Part shown: in pieces, positions 10,826-25,909 of the stretch
Layout of the letters: each line of letters starts with the position of its first letter
Numbering within the stretch: position 1 is the first letter of the stretch
Assembly: GCA_965153355.1 (NCBI GenBank)
Contig: OZ231127.1
Coordinates: 45,074,001-45,138,000 of the forward strand
Length of the DNA: 64,000 bases
Direction: 5' to 3'
Origin: Flaccisagitta enflata
Lineage: Eukaryota > Chaetognatha > Sagittoidea > Aphragmophora
Position numbers and translations under genes: made by a program
The notes under the pieces: generated by a model
Databases searched by the model: none
Seen by the model: the letters and a program-made list of their open reading frames with translations, nothing else
What the model was told of the DNA's origin: nothing

Positions 10826-11463
<638 letters not shown>

Positions 11464-12190
11464 CATAGAGGGAAAGGGAGGAAATCCTCGTTGAACTCTG
11501 GGTAAATCCTTGATTTATGAAACAATTGTCAAATACAAGCTTACAGCCTTTCAAAATTTTGTAACAACGACCTTTCATTTCAAAATCGAGAAAACTTGCT
11601 CCGGATTCTGCGACGATCACAATATCCCCCCCCCCCCACCCCTTAAATCGACCCGTGATGTCCAATAAGGGACAATTATTACTACGCAATGTTTGCCTTG
11701 AGCATGACATTTGAAGTTCTACATCTAATCTTATGATGGGTCGACGAATCTGCTACTTGAATTTCTTTGATTCTCAAAAATTGGCAATTGAATGGATATC
11801 AGGATGGGCACCATGTGGGCATTCAAAGAAAATTCAATTTCAGGCACTTTTTGATGATTCAAGCTCAATCTACTAGGAAAATCGATTTGGACTTTATGCA
11901 GGCACCACGTCATCAATGCTGCAGTTGTACAGAGTCGTTGTATTTCTCTCATAACTACAGTAATCAATTCCATAACTACCGCATTGATGAATTAGATCGA
12001 GCTCTAATTATGAAAATGGAACATGAAAAGTGCTTTGAAATAAAATTCAGCCCATCCTTATGGATAAACAATTTTCGTTTTTTTAAACCTGGTTGGTCGG
12101 TCGGTCGGTCTGTCTGTTATGTAACTAAAAACCGCGTGAAACTGCCAATTTCGGCTTCTTTATGCCTGCCACCTCTCATGCCTTCCCACA
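11464..12190. other. Gene-free stretch
   Basis: The longest open frame (161 codons from 11767, plus strand) has no recognisable motif and runs into simple repeats, so I do not call it a gene. Confidence 0.4.
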
Positions 12191-12191
12191 T

Positions 12192-12390
12192 TCATTTCCA
12201 TTCATTCATTCATCCATTTCTATTCATTCATTCATCCCTTTCCATTCTTTAATTCATTCATTCATTCATTCATTCATTCATTCATTCATTCATTCATTCA
12301 TTTATTCATTCATTCATTTATTCATTCATTCTTTTATTCATTCATTCATTCATTCATTCATTCATTCATTAATTCAATCATTCATTCAAC
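12192..12390. repeat. (ATTC)n microsatellite
   Basis: Long ATTC tetranucleotide array with a few TTTATTC variants. Confidence 0.95.
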
Positions 12391-13035
12391 GTAAATGCAG
12401 GGTTTTTTTCCCTTTTTTTTTACGGTTAGAATGCCATCCCGCCGTCAACCGGATTCCTCGGTCAATTCGTGGTGAGCGCAGAGAACAAAAGGAGAAGCGG
12501 CGGTTCTGCATGACTTCCGGATGGGAAAACCGGTCTGACCAGCTTTACCACGAACCGAACAACGACCAAAAGCATGACACTGTACAACGGATTTGATGAT
12601 TAATGAATTTGGTATGACATATAAATGTATTTTTTTTTTTAAATTGTTTGAAAACTTTACATTTGTAAATTGCAGCAGTATGGTATATTCATGAAGAGAG
12701 ACAAGCAAGCTGGCTTTAACGACATACTTGAATTTTCTAAGCGGGAAATTTTGATGTTTTCATAACTATTATAGTTATCTAGTAGAAAGGAGGAAAATCA
12801 TTATTCAACAAGTGAAAGAATTGAAATAGGTTCACGATACTATCTCATGAGAGTGTAAGAATCGTTAGTAGCGCACTGTGCCGCCCCATGAGATTCTGAA
12901 ATGAAGGAACTGTAATTGTCGCACGCGTGGTCCTATCATTATCTTTTGTCAGTACGATTTGTTCCTCATATGAATAACTGCTTCACCGGACAATAGCTTA
13001 ACGCTGATCATCACTGTACTGGTCATTCATGGAAA
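12391..13035. other. Gene-free stretch
   Basis: A mixed unique segment with a slightly GC-richer patch at 12430-12590. No supported coding region. Confidence 0.4.

Positions 13036-13113
<78 letters not shown>
13036..13113. repeat. (GA)n microsatellite
   Basis: Nearly pure (GA)n. Confidence 0.95.
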
Positions 13114-13115
<2 letters not shown>

Positions 13116-13801
13116 CCCTCTCATTGTATTCCATCGCTTGTTGTATGGGGCGCTTTCAATACTCAATTTCTCATATAGATTGGTCAAAGGAAAGACTCGC
13201 GTATTTCAATGTCACGGTTCTTAATTCTTACAATAACGCAGTCATTCTCACGAACACAATACCGTCACACAAGCGCGGACGTGGACGCGGACGCGCGAGA
13301 GTGGACGGTCAATAATACAATGTAAACAAATGGAAGAACCAAAACATAGCACAACAAGAAGAGTCAGATCAGACAAAAGGAGAGAAAGGGAAAAAAAGAT
13401 CCCGTTTTTCTCTTTTCATTTGAAATGGAGGCTTTTGTTTGAAACTCTTGACGACGGTAGACAAGACGCCCTCGCGCGAGCGCACAAGAAAACCAAATCC
13501 ATTTTCTCTCTTCCTCCTTTTTTCCCAATTCTTTTCTCTTCATTGGGATGTATTCAAATGAATATCTTCGAATAATAATAATGAGAAGAAAGGAATGAAA
13601 AAAAACCAGAATGAATGAATGAATGAATTGAAGAAATGATTGAATGGGTAAAACGTGTGAATGAACAGTGCCCGGATACAATAAGAAAAGATGCTCTTTA
13701 ATAAGATAGAATTCTTTTTTCTTTTTTCTTTTTGTCGCCTTTTCTTGTTTTTTTTTTCTCTAGCCTCTGCTTTCTTTCCTTGGTTTGTGAACTATCTTTA
13801 C

Positions 13802-13802
<1 letters not shown>
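13114..13802. other. Gene-free stretch
   Basis: Contains a CpG-rich patch GCGCGGACGTGGACGCGGAC near 13275 and a short GAATGAATGAAT run near 13612. No gene recognised. Confidence 0.4.
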
Positions 13803-13878
<76 letters not shown>

Positions 13879-13930
13879 CTTCTCTCTTCTTCTTCTTCTT
13901 CTTCTTCTTCTTCTTCTTCTTCTTCTTCGT
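13803..13930. repeat. (GT)n followed by (CTT)n microsatellite
   Basis: (GT)n to about 13876, then (TTC)n to about 13928, abutting the inverted-repeat element that follows. Confidence 0.95.
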
Positions 13931-13937
13931 CTCCTTT

Positions 13938-14625
13938 TTGGGCAGCGGCCCTGAAGGGGCCGATGACCTATGCTTTCACACAGGACAAGTTTCTCCTCCT
14001 CCTTCTTCTCCGTCCGTCCACCCCCTTCGAAGCTCATATCCCAGCTGTGAGGCCCAAATATTAGTCTAAAGGTAAAATTCTTACTTCAAGGCCCGAATTC
14101 TAGCCTTGAAGCTCAAATGTCAGCTTCAAGGCTCAAATCCTAGCCTTACGGCTTAAATCCCAGCCTTGAGGTCCAAATCCTAACCTAAAGGCTCAAATCC
14201 CAACCTCAAGACTCAAATCCCAGCCTCGAGGCCCAAATCCCAGCCTTGAGGCTCCAATCCCAGCCTCCAGGCTTCAATTCCAGCCTCCAGGCTCAAATTC
14301 CAGCCTCCAGGCTCAAATTCCAACCTTTAGGACCAAATCCCAGTCTTGAGGCTGAAATCACAAACTCAAGGCTCAAACCCCAGCCTCAAGGCTCAGATCC
14401 CAGCCACTAGGCTGAAATCAGTCATGAGGCTCAAATAACAGCCTTGAGGCTCAAATAACAGCCTCAAGGCTCAAATAACAGCCTCAAGACTCAAATCCAA
14501 GCCTCAAGGCTCAAATCCAAGCCTCAAGGCTCATCCCATCATTGAGACTCAAATTCCAGCCAAGAACCTTCAAAGTTACTAAGCATAGGTCACCAGCCCC
14601 TTTGGGTACGCTGCCCCTCTCACCC
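13938..14625 (+). mobile_element. Palindromic element with 20-bp internal satellite, copy A1
   Basis: The left end GGGCAGCGGCCCTGAAGGGG with GATGACCTATGCTTTCACAC is mirrored at the right by AGCATAGGTCACCAGCCCCTTTGGG...GCTGCCC (about 14580-14620). Between them are about 25 copies of a roughly 20-bp unit of the type AAGGCTCAAATCCCAGCCTC. Related copies lie at 28487-28980 and 60898-61760. The layout suggests a non-autonomous transposon carrying a satellite core; the family is unknown. Confidence 0.7.
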
Positions 14626-14689
14626 TCACACATCCACATACACTTTTATGGGGGCAACGGGTGCCAGTGACCATCTAACGCTTTTGCGA

Positions 14690-14718
14690 CTGTTCTCTTT
14701 CTTCTTTCTTCTTTCTTC

Positions 14719-14753
<35 letters not shown>

Positions 14754-15392
14754 TCTTCTACTTCTTCAGTTCTTCTTCTCCTCTTTCTTCTTCTTCCCCC
14801 TCTTTTTCTTCCCCTTCTTTTTCTTCTTCTTCTTCGATTTCCTCTTCTCCTACTTCCACTTCCCCCCTACTTCCTCAGCTTCTTCTTCTTCATTCATTCT
14901 TGTCTCTGCATCTCCCTTTCTTCATCCCCTCATCTTACAACTGAAAAATTCTCTCCAATTGACAATAGGGTCGGGCAGAAATCAGAGGTGATTCCCATTC
15001 ATCGGAAGGACAATAGCATATCTCCCTGTAAGCTTCTCCTTTCTTTTTTCTTTCCTTTTCTTTTCCTCTTTTTTTTTCTTGATTCTCAGGAACAGAAGAA
15101 AAAAGCCAGCAAAACTAGTCAATTGACTCAGTCGCGAATCATTTTCCATAATTCCTCTTTTCTCGACTTTTCCTTTTCTTTAGGAGAGAACGAACTTCCG
15201 ATTGCTTCTCCCGTGCAATCTACATTCTTTTACCTCCTTTTTTTTATTCCTCATTCTTCTCTTTCTTCTATTTCTTCTCTTTCTTCTCTTTCTTCTCTTC
15301 CTTCTTGTAATCTCGCTTTTCCCCTACTTTTATTCCTTTCTTCCCTTTTATATTCCACTCCTTTGAACATTCCTTCATCTCTTTTCTTTTCA
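14690..15392. repeat. Polypyrimidine simple-repeat region
   Basis: CTTCTTT, (CT)n and TCTTC-type low-complexity blocks at 14695-14900 and 15030-15390 are separated by about 100 bp of ordinary sequence. Serine/leucine-rich open frames through it are not genes. Confidence 0.85.
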
Positions 15393-16838
15393 TTGTAAAC
15401 ATAAACAATTGATTGTTGGAATTGTAAGGATTAGGCTTTTCTTTTTCTGTTTTTTTCCCACGTCAAAAAGTCCTCCTTTGCTTTAGCGATTTTCTTTCTT
15501 TGTTTTCCCTTTTTTTTTATTGTCATGAAGGTCATGTTCTCACTAGAAACTGACTCAAGTGGAAATTTTATCGCCACTTGACATTAGAAGAGGAGCTAAG
15601 CATGAATGAATGAAGAGACGAATGAAGAGACGAATGAATGATCGAGTGAACTGGTGAATGAAAAGGGTGAACGCAGGTACGAGTCAGCAAAAGTAGTAAT
15701 GAATGCTTGAGTGAATTGATGAATGAAAAGGATGAACGAATGTGTAGGCTTATTTCTTTTTGTTTTTTGCACTTTAAATCTCGATATCATTGGCCGTAAT
15801 TCATAATGTTCATATGCACCCAAGATTATCAATTTCAATTCAATTTAACAGTTTATTTCCCCAAATGCGAGTAACACAGCAATATAGCGATGGATCAGTG
15901 GGGGAGGACCATGCATAAGCCCTTCATGTCAAATAGTGATATAATTTCTATTTTTTAGTTTAGGACATCGACGGGCTTGTTCATGTCGACCCTCGTGATT
16001 ACAGTTACAAATGCAGGATAAAGATGAGATAGAAAAAGACAAAACACAAAATGTACAAATTCATGTAAAAATTAGAAAACAATCAACAGGTAAACGGCAT
16101 GACGTACGAATACGTCGATAAAAAGAACAATATCTACAATAACTTAAATCAGGGCACCAATATAAAAAAAGAAGATGACGTACGAGTACGTCTAACAATG
16201 AAATTCTGTAACGTAGGAAAAAAAAGAATAAATAAGCGTCTATTAATTGAAATAGTTTTTTGTTTCCAAGCATTCCATTAATGATAGAGAAGGCATTGTG
16301 AAATTTCTTTGTTTTCATGTAGACTGACGCAAAGTTAAGCATAACCACCATCCGTAATCAGAATCATTATATGAATAGTGACTAATACCTGGAGTGGTGG
16401 AAACTAATATATAATCCCGATGTCAAAAACAGTGATTCCACAAATAATCATTAATCCAGCTTTCCAGCAGGAAATCCCCTGCCCTGTGGGCACTGGTGTT
16501 CTGTTTACTAAGCAAATTGATAGGAATCTGATTGAAGTTGCAAATAGGGTTGATGAGACATTTGTTCATTTGTATGTATAAATTACTAATTTGTTTTCTT
16601 TATGACTTACAATTGTAAACACAGTATTAATACGACCATGGCTGCAATAAATACAGCCAAGGAAGGACAGCAGGTCCCCCGAGGGAGACAATCAGTAAGA
16701 CCGTGAGGTCGCCCATCAAGACAATGAAGTCTTGACGGAATCAGTAGGACTATAGAAATTTGAGTGTGTTTAGTGAAGTGGCTTATTTTTAGTCAGGAAA
16801 AGAAAAAAAAGTTTTATAGAGACTACATGATAATAAAC
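15393..16838. other. Gene-free stretch
   Basis: Mostly AT-rich unique sequence. Around 15600-15740 are loose GAATGAATG repeats and a partial direct repeat (GTGAAxTGATGAATGAAAAGGxTGAACG). No convincing coding sequence. Confidence 0.4.
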
Positions 16839-16892
16839 TAACCTTACCTAACCTAACCTAACCTAACCTTAACCTAACCTAACCAAACCAAA
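16839..16892. repeat. (CCTAA)n telomere-like repeat
   Basis: About ten CCTAA units with minor variants (TTAGG on the minus strand). It lies about 30 bp beyond the stop codon of the minus-strand RT remnant at 16923, so it may be part of that element's 3' tail rather than a former chromosome end. TTAGG is the usual arthropod telomere repeat. Confidence 0.8.
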
Positions 16893-16922
16893 CTGAGTTA
16901 ACTTGAGCTTAATACTGTAGTA

Positions 16923-17267
16923 CTATAAGTGATGTTTCTTGTCTTTGCATCTAGGATTAGTACAATCACTTTTATGGGCATATCTATTGAGTAGCGATTT
17001 CTTTAACTGTCTTTTAAAAACAGCTTTCTGATCTATTTTCCTTAAGTCACTTGTGGTATTATTCCAAAGTTTTGGGCCAATAGCACTGAAACTGTTAGAG
17101 GCAGCTCTAGATTTGTAGTTGGGCACTTTTAGGTCCAAAGGATTTTGAGCCTGGCCCCTAAGATTGTACTCACAATTATACTGAGTGCTACAAAGGTTCT
17201 GTATCTTTTTTGGTGCACGCTGGTAGAAGGAATCATGCATAAGTAATAAGCAACAGAGCGTAAAACA
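16923..17267 (-). pseudogene. Non-LTR retrotransposon ORF2 C-terminus (5'-truncated)
   Basis: The open frame ends at 16923 and reads ...QRAPKKIQNLC, YNLRG, VPNYKSRAASNSF, AIGPKLWNN and VFKRQLKKSLLNRY. This is the typical C-terminal tail of CR1/L2/Rex-like ORF2 proteins (YNLR...S...NSF...P.LWN.LP..LR....FK..LK..L). Nothing upstream of about 17270 continues the RT, so the copy is strongly 5'-truncated, as is normal for these elements. Confidence 0.75.
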
Positions 17268-17720
17268 TGCGAAAGTAAAACAGGTATGGGTTTCAACGTT
17301 TTTACGCGAAAGAATGATACGAATTGTTGGCTTAGATGGCCCGAACGATTTTACTGTGTATAGCTGTACAAGTCAAAAAGAAAAGAAAATCATTATTCTA
17401 ACAGGATTCTTAAGGACAATAAATGTTCCCATCATCCCAAAAACACAAATATATAAGCTTATGAGGGTACCTGAGTTTCACAGTCTTTGCATATCTTTGC
17501 CTTTGCTGCATAATTCATTGCGGTTTTTAAATCTACAGGTTTTCCACGTTTTTGAATACGCGATCCTTTTTTATTCAAAAGTTATTGAGACCAACTAACA
17601 AAAAAAGCATGAAAAAAGCAATTTTGAATTCATGAAGAGCCAATTCATTCATATCCCGGACACTATTAATTGACTTCCCTTGCCTATATAAAAAGAGAAC
17701 AGGATGAATAGAGAAAAAGC
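17268..17720. other. Gene-free stretch
   Basis: Unique sequence with a 94-codon plus-strand frame from 17314 that shows no family motif. Unassigned. Confidence 0.4.
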
Positions 17721-18171
<451 letters not shown>

Positions 18172-18179
18172 GATAAAAG

Positions 18180-18475
18180 CAGGCCTGTATATGATTGATT
18201 TCGGGGGGGGGGGGAATCAAAGGGTTTGGAGATGGGGAAGGGAAAGGAAGGGAAAAAAAAAAAAAATTTGGGGAAAATATACCTTTTGGCAGTATCAAAT
18301 CATAAAACTTGATTAGCAAAACACAATTTAACACTAATTAAACCTTAAATACACTGTTTTTTTGCTTTATTGGGAAGAAAATCATAGATTTTGTGACGAG
18401 ATGCGATGCATTGCGGGGAAGAAAATCAAAGGCAGGGGGGGGGAATCAAAAGCCACTCAATTATATACACCCCTG
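18180..18475. mobile_element. hAT-like MITE, 296 bp, second copy
   Basis: Starts CAGGCCTGTATATGATTG and ends AATTATATACACCCCTG: the same family as 3719-3976 in reverse orientation, with G-runs inside both ends. It is flanked by a perfect 8-bp duplication GATAAAAG (18172-18179 and 18476-18483). Confidence 0.85.
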
Positions 18476-18483
18476 GATAAAAG

Positions 18484-20204
<1,721 letters not shown>

Positions 20205-20266
<62 letters not shown>
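20205..20266. repeat. (CT)n microsatellite
   Basis: Nearly pure (CT)n. Confidence 0.95.
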
Positions 20267-20272
<6 letters not shown>

Positions 20273-21325
20273 ATATTTTTTTTGTCGTTGCTGGGACAAA
20301 ATTCAAATGATTTTCGGACCAGATTTTAACCAACGGAATTCTGACCTAAAAAAAAGAAAATTAATGATAAGGCAGTGACGTTATCGCGGCGGTGACGGTG
20401 ACGGCGGCGGTGACGATATTGACAGTGGCAGGGACGGTGACGATGACGATGAAGACGGCGAACTAAGAAGATGGAATCGCCGGGACCAGGACATAATACT
20501 TGATGATGCAATGAACTGAATGCAATGAACTACAATGGTCGATTAGTGTGTATGAATGAATGAATTCAATTTTGAAAAAAAAAACACAGAGGAAGTGTAA
20601 AAACCTCGCCTCTCGAGATAGCCTTAGCTTCGGAAAATGATTTTTTTCCCAACAGAGCCCCCTATGCTTTTTTACCTTTTTTATACTGGTAAAACCGCAA
20701 GTTTGTTCTGTTTTTGTTTTTATTGTGTGTGTGCGATTGCGTTATTTGAAACAACTTTCAAATCGTCAACCGCGCAAGGGACCTCTCCGACTAGTTGGAT
20801 ACCGTCCATGATTTGTGGCATCACTGCCCAGTGGGAAAAGTAAAAGCGAGGAAGCGCTAATTTTAAAAGAAGAAATTATAAATAGAAGAAATAAGGCAGG
20901 CGAGGAATATTTGTAACATTACATCAATGTACCGTCAATACTGCCCCCAAAATGACTGTGCCGGCTTTAGTGAGAGCCTCAACTTTGTCGTTGCAGCATT
21001 GGATCAAATGACGACGATTTTCGAGACGATCCCAAAAATAAGACGATTTCATGAAAAAAAAAAGAAATGAAAAAATGTAATCTGAAAAAAAAAAGAAGAA
21101 AGAAATCAACGGCGGCAGAAAGAGAAGATGAACGTGAAGGCCCCAGAAAATGCCTCAGGAAATCCTTTTCCATTCATTCATTCGCTTCAATTCATCCATT
21201 CATTCATTCTGCTCCTCCTCCTCCTCCTCCGCTTCCACTTCCTCCTCAACCTACGAATCACTCCACTTATTCACGTCCTCCCCTTCGCCTCCAATTTTTT
21301 TTTCCTATTCAGCCTTGGAACTCCT
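20267..21325. other. Gene-free stretch with minor simple repeats
   Basis: A GACGGTGACG-type imperfect repeat lies at 20385-20455 and CTCCTCCTC near 21212. No supported genes; open frames of 60-110 codons on both strands lack motifs. Confidence 0.4.
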
Positions 21326-21800
21326 TTTTGGGCGGCGGCCCGAAGAAGACGAAGTCCTGTAGAACACATGAGGACTTTCGTTCATCTGCCCATTCATATA
21401 TCCGTTAGAACATATGGGGACTTTCATTCATCTGTCCATTCATACATCCGTTAGTCCCCCTCAGCTCCTCTCAGGTTTGAAATCTGCCCTCTCAGACACG
21501 GAATCTGGCATCTCAGGCCTGAAACCTGTCTCGGACCTAAAATCCGCCCTCTGAGATTCAAGGCCTGTGAGGGCAGATTTCAGGCCTGAGAGAATAGATT
21601 TCAGGCCTGAGAGGGCAGATTTCAGGCATGAGAGGGCCTGGGGGGACTGACAGATGGACAAACGAACGAAAGTCCCCCTGTGTTCTACCTGACTTTGTCC
21701 CCTATGGGGAACTCCCCTGCTTCCTCTCATTCCAATTCACAACCATGCAAAGCAGGGCAACGGGTATCGCTGATCACATAATGCCCTTGGGCGACCTATT
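21326..21800 (+). mobile_element. Palindromic element family B, copy 1
   Basis: GGGCGGCGGCCCGAAGAAGACGAAGTCCTGTAGAACACA at the left (in part) is mirrored by AAAGTCCCCCTGTGTTCTAC...GACTTTGTCCCCT at about 21680-21707. The middle has repeated CTGAAATCTGCCCTCTCAGGC / GAGAGGGCAGATTTCAGGCC blocks. The block CATGCAAAGCAGGGCAACGG with TATCGCTGATCA (21743-21778) is shared, in reverse, with 29040-29085. Another copy lies at 29095-29342. Confidence 0.65.
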
Positions 21801-22124
21801 GTCTGTCTTTCTCTCTGTCTGTCCGTCTTTCTGTCAGTCTCTTTTTTTTTCAGGCAGACAGTCAGATTGTTGATAATCTTCGCGAATCGGGCAGCGGCCA
21901 CTTGGGCACGATTTCATCCAGCCTCCTTTTATTACCATCACTAGGGACGTCCAAAAATATTTACAAATCCATTCAATTAAGGCTCAAATTCAAGCTTTCT
22001 TGGCTTAAGCCCAAATTTCGAGGTTCAAAACTAAATTCATGAGCAGATCGAGTCCAACAGTCCTACACCTTCTCTGCAAGAACAATCTCTCATAGCTTCA
22101 TTCCAAGCCGCTGTTACTTATATC
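21801..22124. other. Gene-free stretch
   Basis: Short C/T-rich patch, then unique sequence with a stray GGGCAGCGGCCAC end fragment near 21889. Nothing else recognised. Confidence 0.4.
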
Positions 22125-22132
22125 CTTACAAT

Positions 22133-22565
22133 CAGGGGCCAGCAGAGAGATTTTGGGCCCCTATACAATCCAAAAATCCGGGCCCCCTTAGTTTTGGCTC
22201 GACTGTCAGCCGCCTATAGCACATATAGTTTTTTTAATGGATTACTATTCAGTCTCTATACATTTTATTTAAAGAAGAAAATCCAAGTGTTGAACTTTGT
22301 ACTTTGATCTATAACAAAAATAGAAAAAAGTTTCAGTATTTTGAAAGGAGTTTCCAGCTTTTGTATCATTAGCTCAGAGCCCAGTTTTACAAATCATTCC
22401 CTCAGGGGCGTTGTTTTTTTTCTTTTCCTTTTTTTTTTTCCCTTTATCTTTTCTTTTCTTCCTTTTCCCTTTTCATCTCTGTAAAAATTGGAAGGCCCTC
22501 CGGGCCCCCCTGAGCCCCGGGCCCCTATACTTTGTATAGGGTGTACAGGCCTCTTCAGGCCCCTG
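22133..22565. mobile_element. hAT-like MITE, 433 bp, with 8-bp target duplication
   Basis: Termini CAGGGGCC... and ...GGCCCCTG are inverted, and GGGCCCCTATAC recurs just inside both ends. It is flanked by a perfect 8-bp direct repeat CTTACAAT (22125-22132 and 22566-22573), which fits the hAT nTnnnnAn preference. No coding capacity. It is a different family from 3719 and 18180. Confidence 0.85.
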
Positions 22566-22785
22566 CTTACAATAAAGTAACTATGCTGATCATTGATGGC
22601 CCGAACTGGAGCCTCCAAGGGCCAGATCATATTCATTTCCGCCTAACTCTCATTTTGTGTTCCTCTTACTTTGTAGTTTAGCTTCTTCATTTTTGAGTCT
22701 GCTTTTTAGTTTGTCCATAATATCAATTTCCTAGTTTGTCTACTATATTTGTCGATAACAACAATTTCCTGGTGTGTCTTTACGT

Positions 22786-22822
22786 GCTCTCTCTCTCTCT
22801 CTCTCTGTCTGTCTTTCTGTCC

Positions 22823-22899
<77 letters not shown>

Positions 22900-23044
22900 T
22901 TGACGTCGCGTCCATCCACGAAGGTTTATCCATCATCAATCTCCTTCCTCTATTCATGAAAAAAAATTATTTTTTTTCCTTTTCGCAATAGCCTTTATTT
23001 TTTTTTTTCTTTTTCTTTTTTCTTTGCTTTTGCCGGAGATAGGA

Positions 23045-23121
<77 letters not shown>
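22786..23121. repeat. (CT)n and (GA)n microsatellites
   Basis: (CT)n spans about 22786-22896 with two GTCTGTC interruptions; (GA)n spans about 23048-23121. About 150 bp of T-rich sequence lies between them. Confidence 0.95.
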
Positions 23122-23124
<3 letters not shown>

Positions 23125-23689
23125 CAATAGAGTACATGTATCAGAACTTCATCATATGAATCATATTACAGAAAAAAAAAACAAATTTTTATGCATAGTT
23201 GTAAATCATATCTTTCCATTATTTTCTTAATTCTGCTAAAAAATGTGTATTTTGGTTTTCTCACACCTTTCTAGCTCCTCTAAATTTGGACTGAAAATTC
23301 TGATACCAAGTAAATCCCAAATCGTAGAAGAGAGAATGAGAAAAAAAAATTTGAAAAAAAATGATAGAAAAAAGTGAGGATTGTAGCTGCTGAGATGCGA
23401 ATATCGCATCTCAGCAGAATTAGCCTTAACATACGGTTACTACCGGACCTCAGCAGTCCACCGAGTAATCAGTTTATCTTTTTCTCTTTATCTCAGTATC
23501 TTTATAGTTTCATATCATTATATCCTAATATCTTTATATCCTAATAATTTGTAACTTAATGTCTTACATCTAAAGAGGACGCATTTCTTGGCGTTGTTGT
23601 GTTACACGATAGTGTAACACTATATTATTGGATTTTCTCCGTCCGTTCGTCCGTCCGTCCAGCCCTCCGTGCGTGCGTGCGTGCATGCA
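23122..23689. other. Gene-free stretch with a repeat end fragment
   Basis: Sequence at 23460-23600 (TCAGTTTATC, TATATCCTAATATCTTTATATC, TCTAAAGAGGACGCAT) is clearly homologous to 63766-63890, one end of an AGATGCG-type hairpin-family copy. The rest is unassigned. Confidence 0.5.
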
Positions 23690-24110
23690 TGCGTTCACAC
23701 TACCCAGCTTTTTCCAATTGCCCGTCACACTACCCAGTTTTCTCCAAATGTCCGCCACACCACCCAGTTTTTTTCGAATGTCCGTCACATCATTCAGTTT
23801 TCTCCGAATGTCCGTCACACCACTCAGTTTTTTTTCCAAATGTCTGTCACACCACCCAGTTTTCTCCAAATGTCCGTCACACCACCCAGTTTTCCCCAAA
23901 TGTCCGTCACACAACTCAGCTTTTTCTAAATGTCCGTCACAACACCCAGTTTTCTCCAAATGTCCGTCACACCACCCAGTTTTCTCCAAATGTCCATCAC
24001 ATCACCTAGTTTTCTCCGAATATCCCTCACACTAACCTGCTTTTTCCGAATGTCCGTCACACTATACAGTTTTCTCCAAATGTCCGTCACACCACCCAGT
24101 TTTCTCCGGT
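23690..24110. repeat. 30-bp minisatellite beside the CBM14-like exon
   Basis: About 14 copies of a 30-bp unit of the type CCACCCAGTTTTCTCCAAAT plus GTCCGTCACA. Because 30 is a multiple of three, long open frames appear in several frames and on both strands. In the frame that continues into the downstream exon, each unit would read SPNVRHTTQF, interrupted by one TAG (ends at 24009). It could be an intronic array or a decayed repeat-coding exon. Confidence 0.85.
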
Positions 24111-24111
24111 A

Positions 24112-24351
24112 ATCCTCGGTGTGACCAAGCGTCAATGCGCCTGCAAGATGGCGCTGAAGCTTTCCACTTCCGGCTCATCATCCGCCTACGCTTGCGATCC
24201 TTACCTGCAGCACAACTACCTCGTCTGTCAGGATGATGGCTCCTTCGAGTCGAAGCCATGTCCGGTTGTTGGTCAATCTTGGAATTACATGGAGAAGATC
24301 TGCTCCAACAAGATGCGCAAATGCCGACCTCTTCCTGCAACTTGTCTTTAA
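24112..24351 (+). CDS. CBM14 (peritrophin)-like cysteine-rich terminal exon
   Basis: An open frame to TAA at 24349-24351 encodes about 76 residues with eight cysteines. Six of them are spaced C-x16-C-x10-C-x10-C-x13-C-x6-C. The core reads ACDPYLQHNYLVCQDDG, then PCPVVGQSWNYMEKICS. Aromatic residues before the third cysteine, the DG turn, PCP and W/N...K.C agree with chitin-binding type-2 (CBM14) domains, except that the second spacing is longer than the usual 5-6. Such domains occur in secreted peritrophic, cuticle and mucin-like proteins. No start codon or signal peptide is visible, so this should be the last exon; the upstream splice site is uncertain (CACCCAG or ACCAAG). A real function is inference. 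Confidence 0.55.
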   Translation: MLGVTKRQCACKMALKLSTSGSSSAYACDPYLQHNYLVCQDDGSFESKPCPVVGQSWNYMEKICSNKMRKCRPLPATCL

Positions 24352-25522
<1,171 letters not shown>

Positions 25523-25759
25523 TTTTTTTTAGTCGCGTGCACGCGACTCTACAACCCGCTCTGTCCGTCGGTCCGTCCGTCGGTCGGTCGGTCGGTCACG
25601 CTTAGCTTTTTTTGGCGTTTTACGCTATTTTAAGTCATTTTAAGGTATTCAAAGTTAATTTAAGTCAATTTAAATTTAGTCTCTTTGTCTTTTGGTCTTT
25701 TAGTCTTTTGGTCTAATGGTCTTAACAACCGCACGCGACTGTAAAGGGTTGTCCTTGTT
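25523..25759 (-). repeat. Hairpin-ended repeat family copy, perfect stem
   Basis: A T-run, then the perfect 18-bp palindrome AGTCGCGTGCACGCGACT (25531-25548), then CTACAACCCGC, a GTCCGTCGGTCGGTC core and a TTTAAGTCATTT-type middle. It closes with CCGCACGCGACTG and GTCCTTGTT. This is the reverse orientation of the 33010-33257 layout. Confidence 0.75.
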
Positions 25760-25909
25760 TTAATTCGCGTAGTAGATTGAAATATACCAAAAGATAAATT
25801 GTGGCGGTGGGAGGGATTGTGGCATTAGCAACAAAAAGAAGTGAGCCAGCTAAACAATTGGGGACTGTGTGGGAGTGATTCTGAGTGTAAAGGCTGATAT
25901 TGAAAGAAT

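Noticed and set aside
13262-13320. GC-box-like GCGCGGACGTGGACGCGG as a promoter
   Set aside because: No adjacent gene and no other promoter elements.
20385-20455. GACGGTGACG repeats as a coding Asp/Gly repeat domain
   Set aside because: Imperfect short repeats with no sustained, motif-bearing frame.
23570-24035. Repeat-protein frames on both strands of the 30-bp minisatellite
   Set aside because: A period divisible by three keeps several frames open. Only the frame leading into the CBM14-like exon was kept as a hypothesis.
23690-24110. CRISPR-like array
   Set aside because: Contiguous direct repeats without unique spacers in a eukaryotic context.
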